Shown here: in pieces, positions 36,043 through 44,508 of the stretch
How positions within the stretch are numbered: the stretch's first letter is position 1
How the letters are laid out: the number at the start of each line of letters is the position of its first letter
Assembly: GCA_965662355.1 (NCBI GenBank)
Contig: CBFIHP010000007.1
Coordinates: 124,001-188,000 of the forward strand
Direction: 5' to 3'
DNA: 64,000 nt
Source: GCA-2683825 sp965662355
GTDB lineage: Bacteria; Planctomycetota; UBA1135; GCA-002686595
Notes under the pieces: generated by a model
The model's database searches: none
What the model was told of the DNA's origin: nothing
What the model saw: the letters and a program-made list of their open reading frames with translations, nothing else
Made by a program: the position numbers and the translations under genes

Positions 36043-37446
36043 ATGATCCAGGTGTTCTACGCCCTCCTCGCAGGGGTAATTCTGACCCCGGGTGCCTGCT
36101 CGCGGCCCCAGGAAACCTCCGCTGAAGCGCAGGGCGAAGACCCCATCGTGGCCGAGGGGCAGGGTGGGCTCGTGGTGCGGAGAAGCGAGCTCGAACAGCT
36201 CCTGCTCGAGCGCTTTGCGTACGTCCAGGAAGGCCAAGACCTCTTCGACCTGCTCTTCAAGACGCGACTGCTCGATTCGCTGGCGAAGGAGGGCGGGGTG
36301 AGGGTCTCATCGAGGTCCATCGCGGCGCGCTGGCAAGATCTCGATCGGCGGGCGCGGGAAGCCGGGGAGAAGGGCATCGTCGACCAGATCCAAAAGAGCG
36401 GTCTCAGCGTGGAGGAGTTTCGCGAATACCTCCGCTTGTCGCTGATCCAGGAAAGCCTCACGAAGAAGGCCTTGGGTCTGGGAAAGAAGGACGAGGTCAC
36501 CGGTGCCCAGCAGGAGATCTGGCTGAACGGCGAGATCCAAGAACGAGGCGTCGAGAAACATCCGCCGCCCTGGGAGAAAGGGCTGATCGCCCGCTGCGGT
36601 GACGTCACGATCAAAACAGTTGAGTACGCAACCTTTCTTCACGCACGGCTTTCGCGCCAGAAGGTCGTCGAGACGGCCTGGCACATGCTCTTGATTCAGG
36701 CACTCGAAAAGAAGCTGCCGGATCTTTCCAGAGAGGCACGCAGCCGGGCCATCGACCTCGAGATTGACCGACGTCGCGCGGGGCATGCCATCCGGCATCC
36801 CGGCGTCACGTTCGAACAACGTCTGGGTGCCAGTGGCCAGACCCTGGACAGCCTCAAGTCTGACCCGTCGGTGTCCATCGCCGCGCTCACGCGTGCGTGG
36901 GTCGATCGGAAGTACGGTGAGAGCGGTCTGCGCAAGACCTATGAAGATGAACGCGAACTGTTCGAGGGCCGTTACGGCAAAGCTGTGCAGGCCAGCGTGC
37001 TGCTCCTGGTCGCAGGACAGTTCGAGAACGAACTCGTGCCGCGCAACTTCGAGGATGCCGACAAAGAGCTCGATACCTTGAAGGAGCGCGCCGGTGATTT
37101 CGCCGACTTTCGAGCGTTGGTCGCGCAATTCACCGAAGACCCCAAGGGGCGCGAGAAGCAAGGGCTCATCGGTTGGGTGACACGCGGCGACCCACGCGTG
37201 CCCAGGCCCCTGCGGGAAGCCGTGTTCGACTACCTGGACACCGGTGGTAAGGTCCCTTCGGGCGGTATCGCCCTGGGGCCGGTGCGCATGGAAACAGGCT
37301 GCGGACTCCTGTGGCTATCGAGTGTCCGCGAGAGCCCCTCGTGGGAAGTCATGGTGGGCAAGGTGCACGAAGAGCTGCGACGTCGACTCGTGGAGGAACT
37401 GATGCCATCCAGGGCCGTCCGCATAGTGGAGAGAAGCCCCAAATGA
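36043..37446 (+). CDS. SurA-like peptidyl-prolyl isomerase lipoprotein
   Basis: This 467-residue protein starts at ATG 36043; an in-frame GTG at 36010 would spoil the signal peptide. The leader IQVFYALLAGVILTPGAC ends in a lipobox, so it is a lipoprotein. A SurA_N-like helical region follows. Residues about 300-430 form a degenerate parvulin domain (FADFRALVAQFTEDPKGREK, GLIGWVTRGDPRVPRPL). A periplasmic chaperone role is typical. Its stop overlaps the first BMC-P gene by ATGA, an unexpected coupling of a periplasmic folding factor with a cytosolic shell protein. Confidence 0.8.
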   Translation: MIQVFYALLAGVILTPGACSRPQETSAEAQGEDPIVAEGQGGLVVRRSELEQLLLERFAYVQEGQDLFDLLFKTRLLDSLAKEGGVRVSSRSIAARWQDLDRRAREAGEKGIVDQIQKSGLSVEEFREYLRLSLIQESLTKKALGLGKKDEVTGAQQEIWLNGEIQERGVEKHPPPWEKGLIARCGDVTIKTVEYATFLHARLSRQKVVETAWHMLLIQALEKKLPDLSREARSRAIDLEIDRRRAGHAIRHPGVTFEQRLGASGQTLDSLKSDPSVSIAALTRAWVDRKYGESGLRKTYEDERELFEGRYGKAVQASVLLLVAGQFENELVPRNFEDADKELDTLKERAGDFADFRALVAQFTEDPKGREKQGLIGWVTRGDPRVPRPLREAVFDYLDTGGKVPSGGIALGPVRMETGCGLLWLSSVRESPSWEVMVGKVHEELRRRLVEELMPSRAVRIVERSPK

Positions 37447-37736
37447 AAATCGGTATGGTCGTCGGCAGCGTCGTCGCAACACAGAAGGACGAGAAGCTCG
37501 AGAACGTCAAGCTGCTCGTCGTGCAGGTGCATTCGCACCAGAACGAAGCCACCGAGGAATACGTCGTGGCGGTCGACTCCGTCCAGGCGGGATTGGGTGA
37601 CATGGTCATGTACGCGACAGGTTCCAGCGCACGGCAAACGACGTTAACGCAGGGCTGTCCGTGCGACGCCGTCATCATGGCCATCGTCGACTCGTGGGAT
37701 CTCGCCGGCGAGCACGTCTACGAGAAGTGGAAGTAG
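37443..37736 (+). CDS. EutN/CcmL family microcompartment vertex protein (BMC-P) 1
   Basis: This 97-residue single-domain protein forms pentamers that cap the vertices of bacterial microcompartment shells. The family pattern is clear: MKIGMVVGSVVATQK, LLVVQV, VAVDSVQAGLGDMV and TGSSARQ. It is the first of three adjacent paralogues and overlaps the preceding stop (ATGA). Multiple BMC-P genes with a class II aldolase mark the planctomycete-type fucose/rhamnose microcompartment. No hexameric BMC-H gene is present within the window. Confidence 0.93.
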   Translation: MKIGMVVGSVVATQKDEKLENVKLLVVQVHSHQNEATEEYVVAVDSVQAGLGDMVMYATGSSARQTTLTQGCPCDAVIMAIVDSWDLAGEHVYEKWK

Positions 37737-37738
37737 CC

Positions 37739-38020
37739 ATGTACCTGGCGCGAGTTCTCGGACGCGTCGTCGCGACGCAACGCTACGCGGGCCTCGATGG
37801 GGTCGCGTTGCAGTGGATCCAACCCCTGGACGAGACAGGCCAAGCCCAGGGCCAGGCCCTCGTCGCCTGCGCGACCGTATCGACAGGCCCGGGCGATCTC
37901 GTGCACTTCGTCGACGGGCGCGAAGGCGCGCTCGCATGTCCCGAGACTTTCGTTCCGGTCGACGCGGCGATCCTGGGTTTCGTGGAGGAGGTGGACGGTC
38001 CGGTCCACCTGCGTAGCTGA
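37739..38020 (+). CDS. EutN/CcmL family microcompartment vertex protein (BMC-P) 2
   Basis: This is a 93-residue second BMC-P paralogue, two bases after the first. The fold pattern is MYLARVLGRVVATQRYAGLD, then VALQWIQPLDETG and VSTGPGDLVHFVDG. The GSSAR loop of paralogue 1 is replaced by GREGALA, so the pore-facing tip differs. Three non-identical vertex proteins might make mixed pentamers or serve different shells. Confidence 0.9.
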   Translation: MYLARVLGRVVATQRYAGLDGVALQWIQPLDETGQAQGQALVACATVSTGPGDLVHFVDGREGALACPETFVPVDAAILGFVEEVDGPVHLRS

Positions 38021-38317
38021 GTGTTTCTCGCCGAAGTCATAGGAACGGTGGTCTCGCCGATTCAACATGTGGTGCTCGAAGGCCAGCGCTTGCTGCTACT
38101 GCGGCCGCTGGACCCGATGGGCAAACCGCAGGGTGCCACGCGCATCGGCATCGACCGCGTCGCTGCCGGGGTCGGCGACCGAGTCCTCGTGATCGATGAA
38201 GGCAATTCGGGCCGTCAGGTCCTGGAAGCCCCCGAGGCGCCGGTGAAAACGGTCGTGATCGGGGTCGTGGATTACGTCGAGCTCCAGGGGAAAAACGTGT
38301 TCGACGCACGCCGATAG
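38021..38317 (+). CDS. EutN/CcmL family microcompartment vertex protein (BMC-P) 3
   Basis: This 98-residue third paralogue starts at GTG immediately after the preceding stop. The pattern MFLAEVIGTVVSPIQH, LLLLRPLDPMGKPQG, RVAAGVGDRVLVIDEG is typical of EutN/CcmL. The tip loop has GNSGRQ. It is followed after 15 bases by the class II aldolase, so all four genes likely form one operon. Confidence 0.9.
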   Translation: MFLAEVIGTVVSPIQHVVLEGQRLLLLRPLDPMGKPQGATRIGIDRVAAGVGDRVLVIDEGNSGRQVLEAPEAPVKTVVIGVVDYVELQGKNVFDARR

Positions 38318-38332
38318 TTCGCCGGCGCCCAA

Positions 38333-39052
38333 ATGGGCTACCCTGTGGTCATGGTCCCCGCCCCTTCGAACCGAGAAGAAACGACCCGTGTGCGCCAGGC
38401 GCTCTGTCGGATCGGTGCTCTCTGCTATCAAAAAGGTCTGATCGTCGGCAGCGACGGCAACATGTCCGTCCGGCTAGCGGACGATACGATCCTCGTCACG
38501 CCGGCGGGTGCGATGAAGGGTTTCCTCGAGCCCCACCACATCGCCCATGTCGATATGGAAGGGCGTGCCATCGACGATGGACCGAAGGCCTCGACCGAGA
38601 TCGGGATCCACCTCGTTTCCTATCAGCAGCGCCCGGACATGCGCGCGGTCGTTCACGCCCATCCTCCCCACGCGGTCGCGCTTTCGATTGCCGAAATCGA
38701 CATGCTGCTTCCGGTGATCCCCGAGATCATCGTCACGATCGGCGGCACGCCCACGACTCCGTTCGCAACACCCGGTACAGACGAGCTGGGCGATTCGATC
38801 CGCGACGTGGTGCGTTGCTCGGACACCTTGATCATGAAGAACCACGGAGCCGTCACCCTGGGAATCAATCTCATGGATGCGTTCAAGAAGCTCGACATGA
38901 TCGAGCACACGGCGCGCATCCTTTGGTTGGCCCACACCGCCCGCGGGGGGCTCGAGCCCTTGCCCAGCGAGGCGGTCAAGAAGCTCCTCGACACACGTCG
39001 GGAGCTGGGGATCGATACGCTGAATACGCTCGAGAACCAATGCGGGCTGTAA
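38333..39052 (+). CDS. Class II aldolase/adducin family protein (fuculose/rhamnulose-phosphate aldolase-like)
   Basis: This is a 239-residue zinc-dependent aldolase. GSDGNMSVR binds phosphate, ASTEIGIHL holds the catalytic Glu region, and the metal ligands are in VVHAHPPHA and KNHGAV. In planctomycete microcompartment loci this enzyme splits fuculose- or rhamnulose-1-phosphate into DHAP and lactaldehyde, which is processed inside the shell. Here it follows three vertex genes, fitting that system. ATG 38333 is used; ATG 38351 (MVPAPSN) is also possible. No aldehyde dehydrogenase or kinase partner is in the window. Confidence 0.88.
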   Translation: MGYPVVMVPAPSNREETTRVRQALCRIGALCYQKGLIVGSDGNMSVRLADDTILVTPAGAMKGFLEPHHIAHVDMEGRAIDDGPKASTEIGIHLVSYQQRPDMRAVVHAHPPHAVALSIAEIDMLLPVIPEIIVTIGGTPTTPFATPGTDELGDSIRDVVRCSDTLIMKNHGAVTLGINLMDAFKKLDMIEHTARILWLAHTARGGLEPLPSEAVKKLLDTRRELGIDTLNTLENQCGL

Positions 39053-39222
39053 GCCGCGGCCGTCGTTTCCCAAAAAAGGCTCGCCCGGGCCAAAAAGAGC
39101 GCCAGAGAAAGGCCTTCGTAGGCGTCCAGGGAGCGTTTTGCAGCGGATCCCGTTGCCAAGGCCCCAAAAGTTAGGAAGATCCGGGCAAATCCCGCCGAAC
39201 TAGCCTTCTCGCCGAACGCACC

Positions 39223-41118
39223 ATGCACCCGCAATCCAGAGATCGAGCCATCCGCCGCCGAGCGTCGTTCACGCTGTGGCTCGTCAATTTCGGTCTCGGA
39301 TTGATCGTCGGCGGCAACTACCTGGTTCATGTGCCGGATGTGGACAGTGCGAAACCCTGGCTCTTCGCCATCTCGGCGTTGGTTTCGTCGGTCCTGACCC
39401 TGACCATCCTGCCCGGCGCGCTCTTCTATGTAGCGTCGCACTGGGTTCGATCCAGCCAGCTGCTGGGAGTCATGCAGGGGGCTTTCTGGACGATGTTTCA
39501 GATGCTGCTCTTCGCTGACACGCGCATCTACAACGTCTTCCGTTACCACTTCAACGGACAGGTACTGAACCTCATGTACACGCGCGGCTCGGAGGATGCC
39601 GTGCACCTCGGGTGGAACGTGTGGAGCACGGTGCTGTTCATCATCCTGGGCTTCACGCTGCTCGAGACCTTGGTGTGGCGCAAGGCCCTGTCGCGTGCGA
39701 GGGCTCACTTCGAGCACGGCGCCCCCACGCCGCTCCTCCGACCGGCGCTCATCTGGAGCGTGCTGCTGCCGACGATCTTCATCGAGAAGACGATCTACGC
39801 TCAAGCCGATCTGGCGCGCGACAACCAGATCACACACCTGGCCCGGCTCTTTCCCCTGTACGCGCGAGTTCCCATGGAGGACTTCGCCAGCAAGATGCTG
39901 GGCGTCAACCTCGGGATTCCCGCCCCTCCCGAACTCGATGGGATCGATCTCGCCTACCCCGGGGCGATTCCCGTGTTGAGCGAAAGCGGGCCGCGGCCGA
40001 ACGTCCTGATCCTGGCCATCGATTGCTGGCGCCAGGACATGCTGAGCCCGCTGGAAACCCCGCGCATCCACGCCTGGTCCCAGGCTGCCGTGCGAAGCTT
40101 CGAGGATCACGCCAGCGGAGGCAACTCGACGCGCTACGGCATCTTCTCGATGCTTTATGGGCTCTACGGCTCGTACTGGCTGCCGGTCTTGAAGCAGCAG
40201 CACTCGCCCGTCGTCATCGATGTCCTGCTGGAAGAGGGCTACGAATTTGGCATCTTCGGCAGCGCCTCGATGGACTATCCCGAGTTGCGCGACACCGTTT
40301 GGTCCAGCGTACGCGAGGACGTCCGAGACGACTTCCCCTCGCCCGAGCCCTGGCGCAGAGACGAGCTCGCCGCCGACGCCTTCATCGAGTGGCTGGATGC
40401 TCGCGAGAATTCGGACGAGCCCTTCTTCGGGTTCCTCTTGCTCGATTCGCCACACCAGACATACAGCTATCCGCCGGACAAGGAGCCCTTCCAGCCCAGT
40501 GCTCCCGAACTGGACTACGTCACTATCACGCGCAACGAAGGGCCGCCGGACGAGCTCCTGCAGGCGGTATTCAATCGCTATCGCAACGCGATCCATCACG
40601 CCGACGACGTCGCGGGTCGAATCCTCGAGCACTTCGCCAATTCCCCGCTCTACGAGAACACGCTCATCATCGTCACGGGTGATCACGGTGAGGAGTTCCG
40701 CGAGTGTGGCTTCTTCGGACACACGAGTGCCTTCACGCCGCCCCAGATCCTGGTCCCGATGCTGGTTCGTGGTCCTGGTTTCGAAGCGGGCGTCGAAACA
40801 CGCCCGACCACGCACCTGGACATCCCGGCGACCCTGCTCGAGCAAATGGGCGCTCTCCCGAGCGTGCGCAAGCACTGGAGCCTCGGCGGTAACCTGCTCT
40901 CCCCCGACGCCGATCGCAAACGTGTAATCTCGGGCTGGAACGAACTCGGGCTGTGGACCCCGGAGGGCATCATCCGCGTGCCCCTGTCGCTCATGGAATT
41001 CGACGTCGAGCTCTACGATTATCGCTGGAACGTCAAGCATGATGACCTGTCGGTCCTGCAGGCGGAAAGCAAGGCGCTCGAGCAACTCGGCGCCGACTGC
41101 CACCGGTTTCTGAAGTAG
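39223..41118 (+). CDS. YejM/PbgA-like membrane protein with sulfatase-fold periplasmic domain
   Basis: This is a 631-residue protein with about five N-terminal membrane helices in a DUF3413-like region (DTRIYNVFRYHFNGQVLNLM is diagnostic). A periplasmic alkaline phosphatase/sulfatase fold follows: LILAIDCWRQDML, ASGGNSTRYGIFSMLYGLYG with the Thr at the nucleophile position, and TGDHGEEF. In Enterobacteria YejM (PbgA/LapC) senses LPS and regulates LpxC turnover, and is thought to be catalytically inactive. Here the GNSTRYG core and GDHGEE are preserved. Its presence implies an LPS- or cardiolipin-type outer membrane. LtaS-like transferase activity is an alternative. Confidence 0.85.
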   Translation: MHPQSRDRAIRRRASFTLWLVNFGLGLIVGGNYLVHVPDVDSAKPWLFAISALVSSVLTLTILPGALFYVASHWVRSSQLLGVMQGAFWTMFQMLLFADTRIYNVFRYHFNGQVLNLMYTRGSEDAVHLGWNVWSTVLFIILGFTLLETLVWRKALSRARAHFEHGAPTPLLRPALIWSVLLPTIFIEKTIYAQADLARDNQITHLARLFPLYARVPMEDFASKMLGVNLGIPAPPELDGIDLAYPGAIPVLSESGPRPNVLILAIDCWRQDMLSPLETPRIHAWSQAAVRSFEDHASGGNSTRYGIFSMLYGLYGSYWLPVLKQQHSPVVIDVLLEEGYEFGIFGSASMDYPELRDTVWSSVREDVRDDFPSPEPWRRDELAADAFIEWLDARENSDEPFFGFLLLDSPHQTYSYPPDKEPFQPSAPELDYVTITRNEGPPDELLQAVFNRYRNAIHHADDVAGRILEHFANSPLYENTLIIVTGDHGEEFRECGFFGHTSAFTPPQILVPMLVRGPGFEAGVETRPTTHLDIPATLLEQMGALPSVRKHWSLGGNLLSPDADRKRVISGWNELGLWTPEGIIRVPLSLMEFDVELYDYRWNVKHDDLSVLQAESKALEQLGADCHRFLK

Positions 41119-41269
41119 CCTTGCAGTGCCGTCCATGCCCGGGTCGTCACATCCCTCAACGGACGCGAGCATCAGCCCCTGGTTAGCCCTATCGTCGACC
41201 CAGGACGGGAACCCAGGACCTTCGGAGCGGCAAAGTGGATTGCCCCGATGTGCTAGGGGCACGATCGCG

Positions 41270-41542
41270 CTAGCCCAGTTCCAAGAACCAGCGCAACCCC
41301 CAGATCCCGAACAACGTCAGGATCAGAAACAGGTTGATCGGATCGAAAACCGTCGACCGCAGCACGAAGGTGCGCACCTGCAGGGCCAACCATGCGCGTT
41401 CGAAGCCCATGGGTACCAGGCGGTTTCTCCAGCGCACGTAGAAGCGGATCGTGCGGTAGATACCGCCGATGGTCCAGATCGTCCCCAAGCCCATCGTGAT
41501 CACACGAACGTAGATGTAGGGCTCGACGAGAACCTGATTCAT
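41270..41542 (-). CDS. Small membrane protein, unknown function
   Basis: This is a 90-residue protein with two hydrophobic stretches (VITMGLGTIWTIGGIYRTI and LFLILTLFGIWGLRWFLEL). It overlaps the preceding gene stop by four bases (ATGA), so it is translated with it. No family is recognised. Being paired with a membrane-anchored repeat protein suggests a two-component membrane complex. Confidence 0.65.
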   Translation of the reverse strand: MNQVLVEPYIYVRVITMGLGTIWTIGGIYRTIRFYVRWRNRLVPMGFERAWLALQVRTFVLRSTVFDPINLFLILTLFGIWGLRWFLELG

Positions 41543-42321
41543 TGCCCGGCAGTGCTCCCGCCACCTTGGGTGAACCAGAAGAGCCCCAGGTAGATCAGCG
41601 AGGCGATCACCAGCACGAGCAGGGACAGGCGCACCTCGATCTTCTTCACGGCGACCCCATGCGAGATCGCTTCCTTGATGCGATCCGCTTCATCGGCGAT
41701 GGCGGAGCGCAGCACGCGCACGGCACGTTCCTCGAGATCGTCCGAGTGCTCGCGGTACGCCGAACCGACGACACGCTTGGCGCGCTCTTCGAGGTCGTCC
41801 GCCTGGGTCTGATAGACCTTAGAGATGGCGCTTTGTGCGCGCCGCTCCATCCACGACATGAGACCCCAGATGCGGCGTTTCTTCGGTGGCTCAGGGGCCA
41901 CCTGGGTGGCCTCCGCATTCGCTTCGGTGACGGGAACTTCCGGATCGGCGTTCGTGTCGACGGATCCCTGGGAAGGATCCATGACGAACCCGTGGGCCGT
42001 CGACGTCTCCAGGGGCGCATCCTTCACCGTCGCCGCTGCTGCTTCTGCCGTCGCTTCCGTCGCTTCCGTCGCTTCCGTCGCTGCCGTCGCTGCCGTCGCT
42101 TCCGTCGCTGCCGTCGCTGCCGTCGCTACCTTCGCTTCTTTCGCTGCCTTCGCTGCCTTCGCTGCCTTCGCTTCCGTCTCCGTCGCGGACTCGATGCGGG
42201 GCATCGGCTCCGCGCCACCCGGGGAGGGGGCGGGAGCGAGGGCTTCTTGCTCCTTGGGCATGGCGTGTTCCTGCGGGTTGGCTACGGGCGCTTGCTCCTC
42301 ATGCTCTGCAGGATCGTCCAC
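41539..42321 (-). CDS. Ala/Lys/Glu/Thr-repeat protein with C-terminal membrane anchor
   Basis: This is a 260-residue protein. The first 50 residues are Glu/Pro-rich. Residues about 53-105 are a low-complexity tract of AKAAKAAKEAK followed by ATAATEAT units. A helical region with two similar segments follows (DDLEERAKRVVGSAYREHSD and DDLEERAVRVLRSAIADEAD), then a C-terminal membrane helix (LSLLVLVIASLIYLGLFWF). Tail-anchored topology with the repeat in the cytoplasm is likely. The Lys/Ala part resembles histone H1-like tails. Function is unknown. Confidence 0.7.
   Translation of the reverse strand: MDDPAEHEEQAPVANPQEHAMPKEQEALAPAPSPGGAEPMPRIESATETEAKAAKAAKAAKEAKVATAATAATEATAATAATEATEATEATAEAAAATVKDAPLETSTAHGFVMDPSQGSVDTNADPEVPVTEANAEATQVAPEPPKKRRIWGLMSWMERRAQSAISKVYQTQADDLEERAKRVVGSAYREHSDDLEERAVRVLRSAIADEADRIKEAISHGVAVKKIEVRLSLLVLVIASLIYLGLFWFTQGGGSTAGQ
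42036..42180. repeat. 9-bp tandem repeat tract in coding sequence
   Basis: About 16 units of the type GTCGCT(T/G)CC, with later TTCGCTGCC variants, run through this stretch. On the minus strand they encode Ala-Thr-Glu/Ala and then Ala-Lys-Ala units. The unit length keeps the reading frame, so copy number can vary without inactivating the gene. Confidence 0.85.
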
Positions 42322-42442
42322 GGCTACTCCTCGACTCGAACGAAAGCCGTTTCGAGCCTGCTTGGGTCGGAAAGGATTTCGAGGGGGGATTCTAACGCGA
42401 TCCCACGACGGGCGTCGCGGGCCGGCCCGAAACGGCCCTGGG

Positions 42443-43144
42443 TCAGCGGTCCTGGGCCCGAATGAGAAGGTAGATCAACTGCAGGATCCCCGAGAGGGCC
42501 GCGGCCACGTACGTCAGGGCCGCCGCATCCAGCACCTTGGACACCCCCTGGGCCTCCTCCTGGGTCTGGACGATACCGGTTTCCGCCAGGACGGCCTTGG
42601 CTCGCTTCGAGGCGTCGAACTCGACCGGAAGCGTGATCAGCTGAAACAACACGACACCACTGAAGAGCGCGATGCCAAGCAGCATCAGGCCCTTGCCAAA
42701 GAGCCCGCCGGCCAGAAACATCCCGAGGAAGAAGGGCAGGGGCCAGAGCTTCGAACCGATGTTCGCCATGGGGACCACGCTCGAGCGAAAGCCCAGAAAC
42801 GGATAACCACGCGCGTCCTGGATCGAGTGCCCGGCCTCGTGCGCCGCGACCGCGATGGCCGAGATCGAGCGGCCATCGTGCACGTCCGGTGACAGACGCA
42901 AGGCCTTTTCACGGGGGTCGTAGTGGTCGGAGAGAAAACCCTCGTGGCGCTCGATGCGCACGCCCCCCACGCCTGCCGCACGACAAACTGCGGCCGCAGC
43001 CTCGGCGCCGGAAATTCCAGCGCTCACCCCGACCCGGGAATAATGAGCAAAGCTGGACTTGACGCGATACTGGGCCCAGAGGGTGATTGCCACCCCGATT
43101 CCGGTCAGGAGGAGATACAGCGGGTCGAAGAAAAAGAAGGGCAT
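42443..43144 (-). CDS. YugP-type neutral zinc metallopeptidase
   Basis: This is a 233-residue integral membrane peptidase of the Zn_peptidase_2 (YugP) family. The N-terminal helix (LYLLLTGIGVAITLWAQY) precedes a soluble loop. The zinc motif AAHEAGHSIQDARGYPFL carries HEAGH. Three more membrane helices follow near residues 135-180 and 205-225. GVRIERHEGFLSDHYDPREK is the other conserved family segment. Substrates of this family are poorly known; membrane protein quality control is suspected. Confidence 0.9.
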   Translation of the reverse strand: MPFFFFDPLYLLLTGIGVAITLWAQYRVKSSFAHYSRVGVSAGISGAEAAAAVCRAAGVGGVRIERHEGFLSDHYDPREKALRLSPDVHDGRSISAIAVAAHEAGHSIQDARGYPFLGFRSSVVPMANIGSKLWPLPFFLGMFLAGGLFGKGLMLLGIALFSGVVLFQLITLPVEFDASKRAKAVLAETGIVQTQEEAQGVSKVLDAAALTYVAAALSGILQLIYLLIRAQDR

Positions 43145-43278
43145 GGGAAGGGTCGACGGAGCGGGGTCCGTGGTTCACGCTTCTCCTTCGCGACTCCCGA
43201 GAACGATTTGGGCCGCGATGCGCCGAAGCGTCTTCAGGCTCGTTAACGTAGGACTATATACCGCAGGTCCATTGGGAT
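43145..43278. promoter_or_regulatory. Divergent promoter region upstream of the YugP-type peptidase and cysteine desulfurase genes
   Basis: This 134-base gap lies between divergent genes. TATATA at 43255-43260, within a locally AT-rich stretch, could be a -10 element for the cysteine desulfurase. I see no good -35 box and no Shine-Dalgarno sequence close to its TTG start. Confidence 0.35.
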
Positions 43279-44508
43279 TTGAACGAGCTCTATTTCGATA
43301 ACAACGCCACGACCCCCCTGGACGGGGTCGTCCTGGAGGCGCTGCAAGGGGCCCTCGCCGAGAACTACGGCAACCCCTCGAGCCGCCATCCATTGGGCGA
43401 AAAAGCCCTCGCCGCGGTGGATCGTGCGCGCCGGTCACTCGTGCAACTCGTGGGGGCCAACTCGCCGAGGGAAATCGTCTTCACCTCGGGCGGAACGGAG
43501 AGCATCCACACGGCGGCTCACATCGCCCTGGCCGAGAAGCCCAACGGCTCGGTGTTGATGAGCTCGGTGGAGCACGCGGCCGTGCAGCGCCCCCTCGAGG
43601 CCTGGAGTGGGCGCGGTATGTCCCTCGAGCGAATAGGCGTCGATGAAGCTGGCCGGCTCGCGCTGGACGAAGTCCTGGTCGCGCTCGCGAAGAACACACT
43701 GGGCCAGACACAGAGTCGCCCCATACACCTGGTCTCGCTCTTGCTGGCGAACAACGAAACCGGTGTGTTGCTGCCGGTCGACGATCTGGAAGCCATCGCC
43801 AACGGAGCACGGCAAGCGGGCGCCTTGGTGCACCTCGATGCGGTGCAAGTACCGGGCAAGCTCCCGCTCCAGGATTGGGTGGACCACGCGGATCTCATCT
43901 CCCTGTCCGCCCACAAGTTTCACGGCCCCAAAGGTGTCGGTGCGCTCTATGTGCGCAGTGGGCTCCCCACGCCAGCAGCGGGTTTTCTCACAGGCGGGCC
44001 ACAGGAAGAGGAACGCCGCGCAGGCACGCTGAACGTCCCCGGAATCGTGGGCTTGGGCGTCGCCGCGGATCGCGCCCTCGAGCACCTGGCGGACGTCCCC
44101 GCCCGGGTTCGCCTACGCGAGCTGCGCGATCGGCTCGAGACCGGGCTCCTCGCTCGCATCCCCGGACTTCGAATCCACGCCAGTGGTGCGGAGCGACTCC
44201 CTAACACGAGCAACGTCGGACTGACGGAGGCGGACGCCAAGGGCATCGACGGAGAGCTCCTGCACCTCAGCCTCGCGGCCGAAGGCCTGTGCGTCTCGGG
44301 CGGCTCCGCCTGCAGCGCGCACACGCAAAAGCCCTCCGACGTCCTGCTGGCCATGGGAATCCCCGAGGACGAGGCCCGGGCCAGCCTGCGCTTCTCTCTG
44401 TCGCGGATGACACGCCCCGAGGAGGTCGACCGGGCGGTAGAAATCACCGCACGCACGATTTCGGGGCTCATGGGGTTTTCCCCAACAGCGGACTCGAATC
44501 GCTCGTAA
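43279..44508 (+). CDS. Cysteine desulfurase (NifS/IscS family)
   Basis: This 409-residue PLP enzyme removes sulfur from cysteine as a persulfide for Fe-S clusters or thiolated tRNA. The family start ELYFDNNATTPL, the PLP Lys in SAHKFHGPKG (near residue 213) and the active Cys in GGSACSAHTQ (near residue 346) are intact. The first codon is TTG at 43279; no other start fits, since DNNATT must lie near the N-terminus. No iscU, iscR or suf gene is adjacent. The C-terminus is Ser/Asn-rich. Confidence 0.93.
   Translation: MNELYFDNNATTPLDGVVLEALQGALAENYGNPSSRHPLGEKALAAVDRARRSLVQLVGANSPREIVFTSGGTESIHTAAHIALAEKPNGSVLMSSVEHAAVQRPLEAWSGRGMSLERIGVDEAGRLALDEVLVALAKNTLGQTQSRPIHLVSLLLANNETGVLLPVDDLEAIANGARQAGALVHLDAVQVPGKLPLQDWVDHADLISLSAHKFHGPKGVGALYVRSGLPTPAAGFLTGGPQEEERRAGTLNVPGIVGLGVAADRALEHLADVPARVRLRELRDRLETGLLARIPGLRIHASGAERLPNTSNVGLTEADAKGIDGELLHLSLAAEGLCVSGGSACSAHTQKPSDVLLAMGIPEDEARASLRFSLSRMTRPEEVDRAVEITARTISGLMGFSPTADSNRS

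Noticed and set aside
38653..41262. Long open frame of 869 codons on the minus strand
   Set aside because: It is antisense to the aldolase and YejM-like genes; the product has no recognisable domain and the plus-strand genes are well supported.
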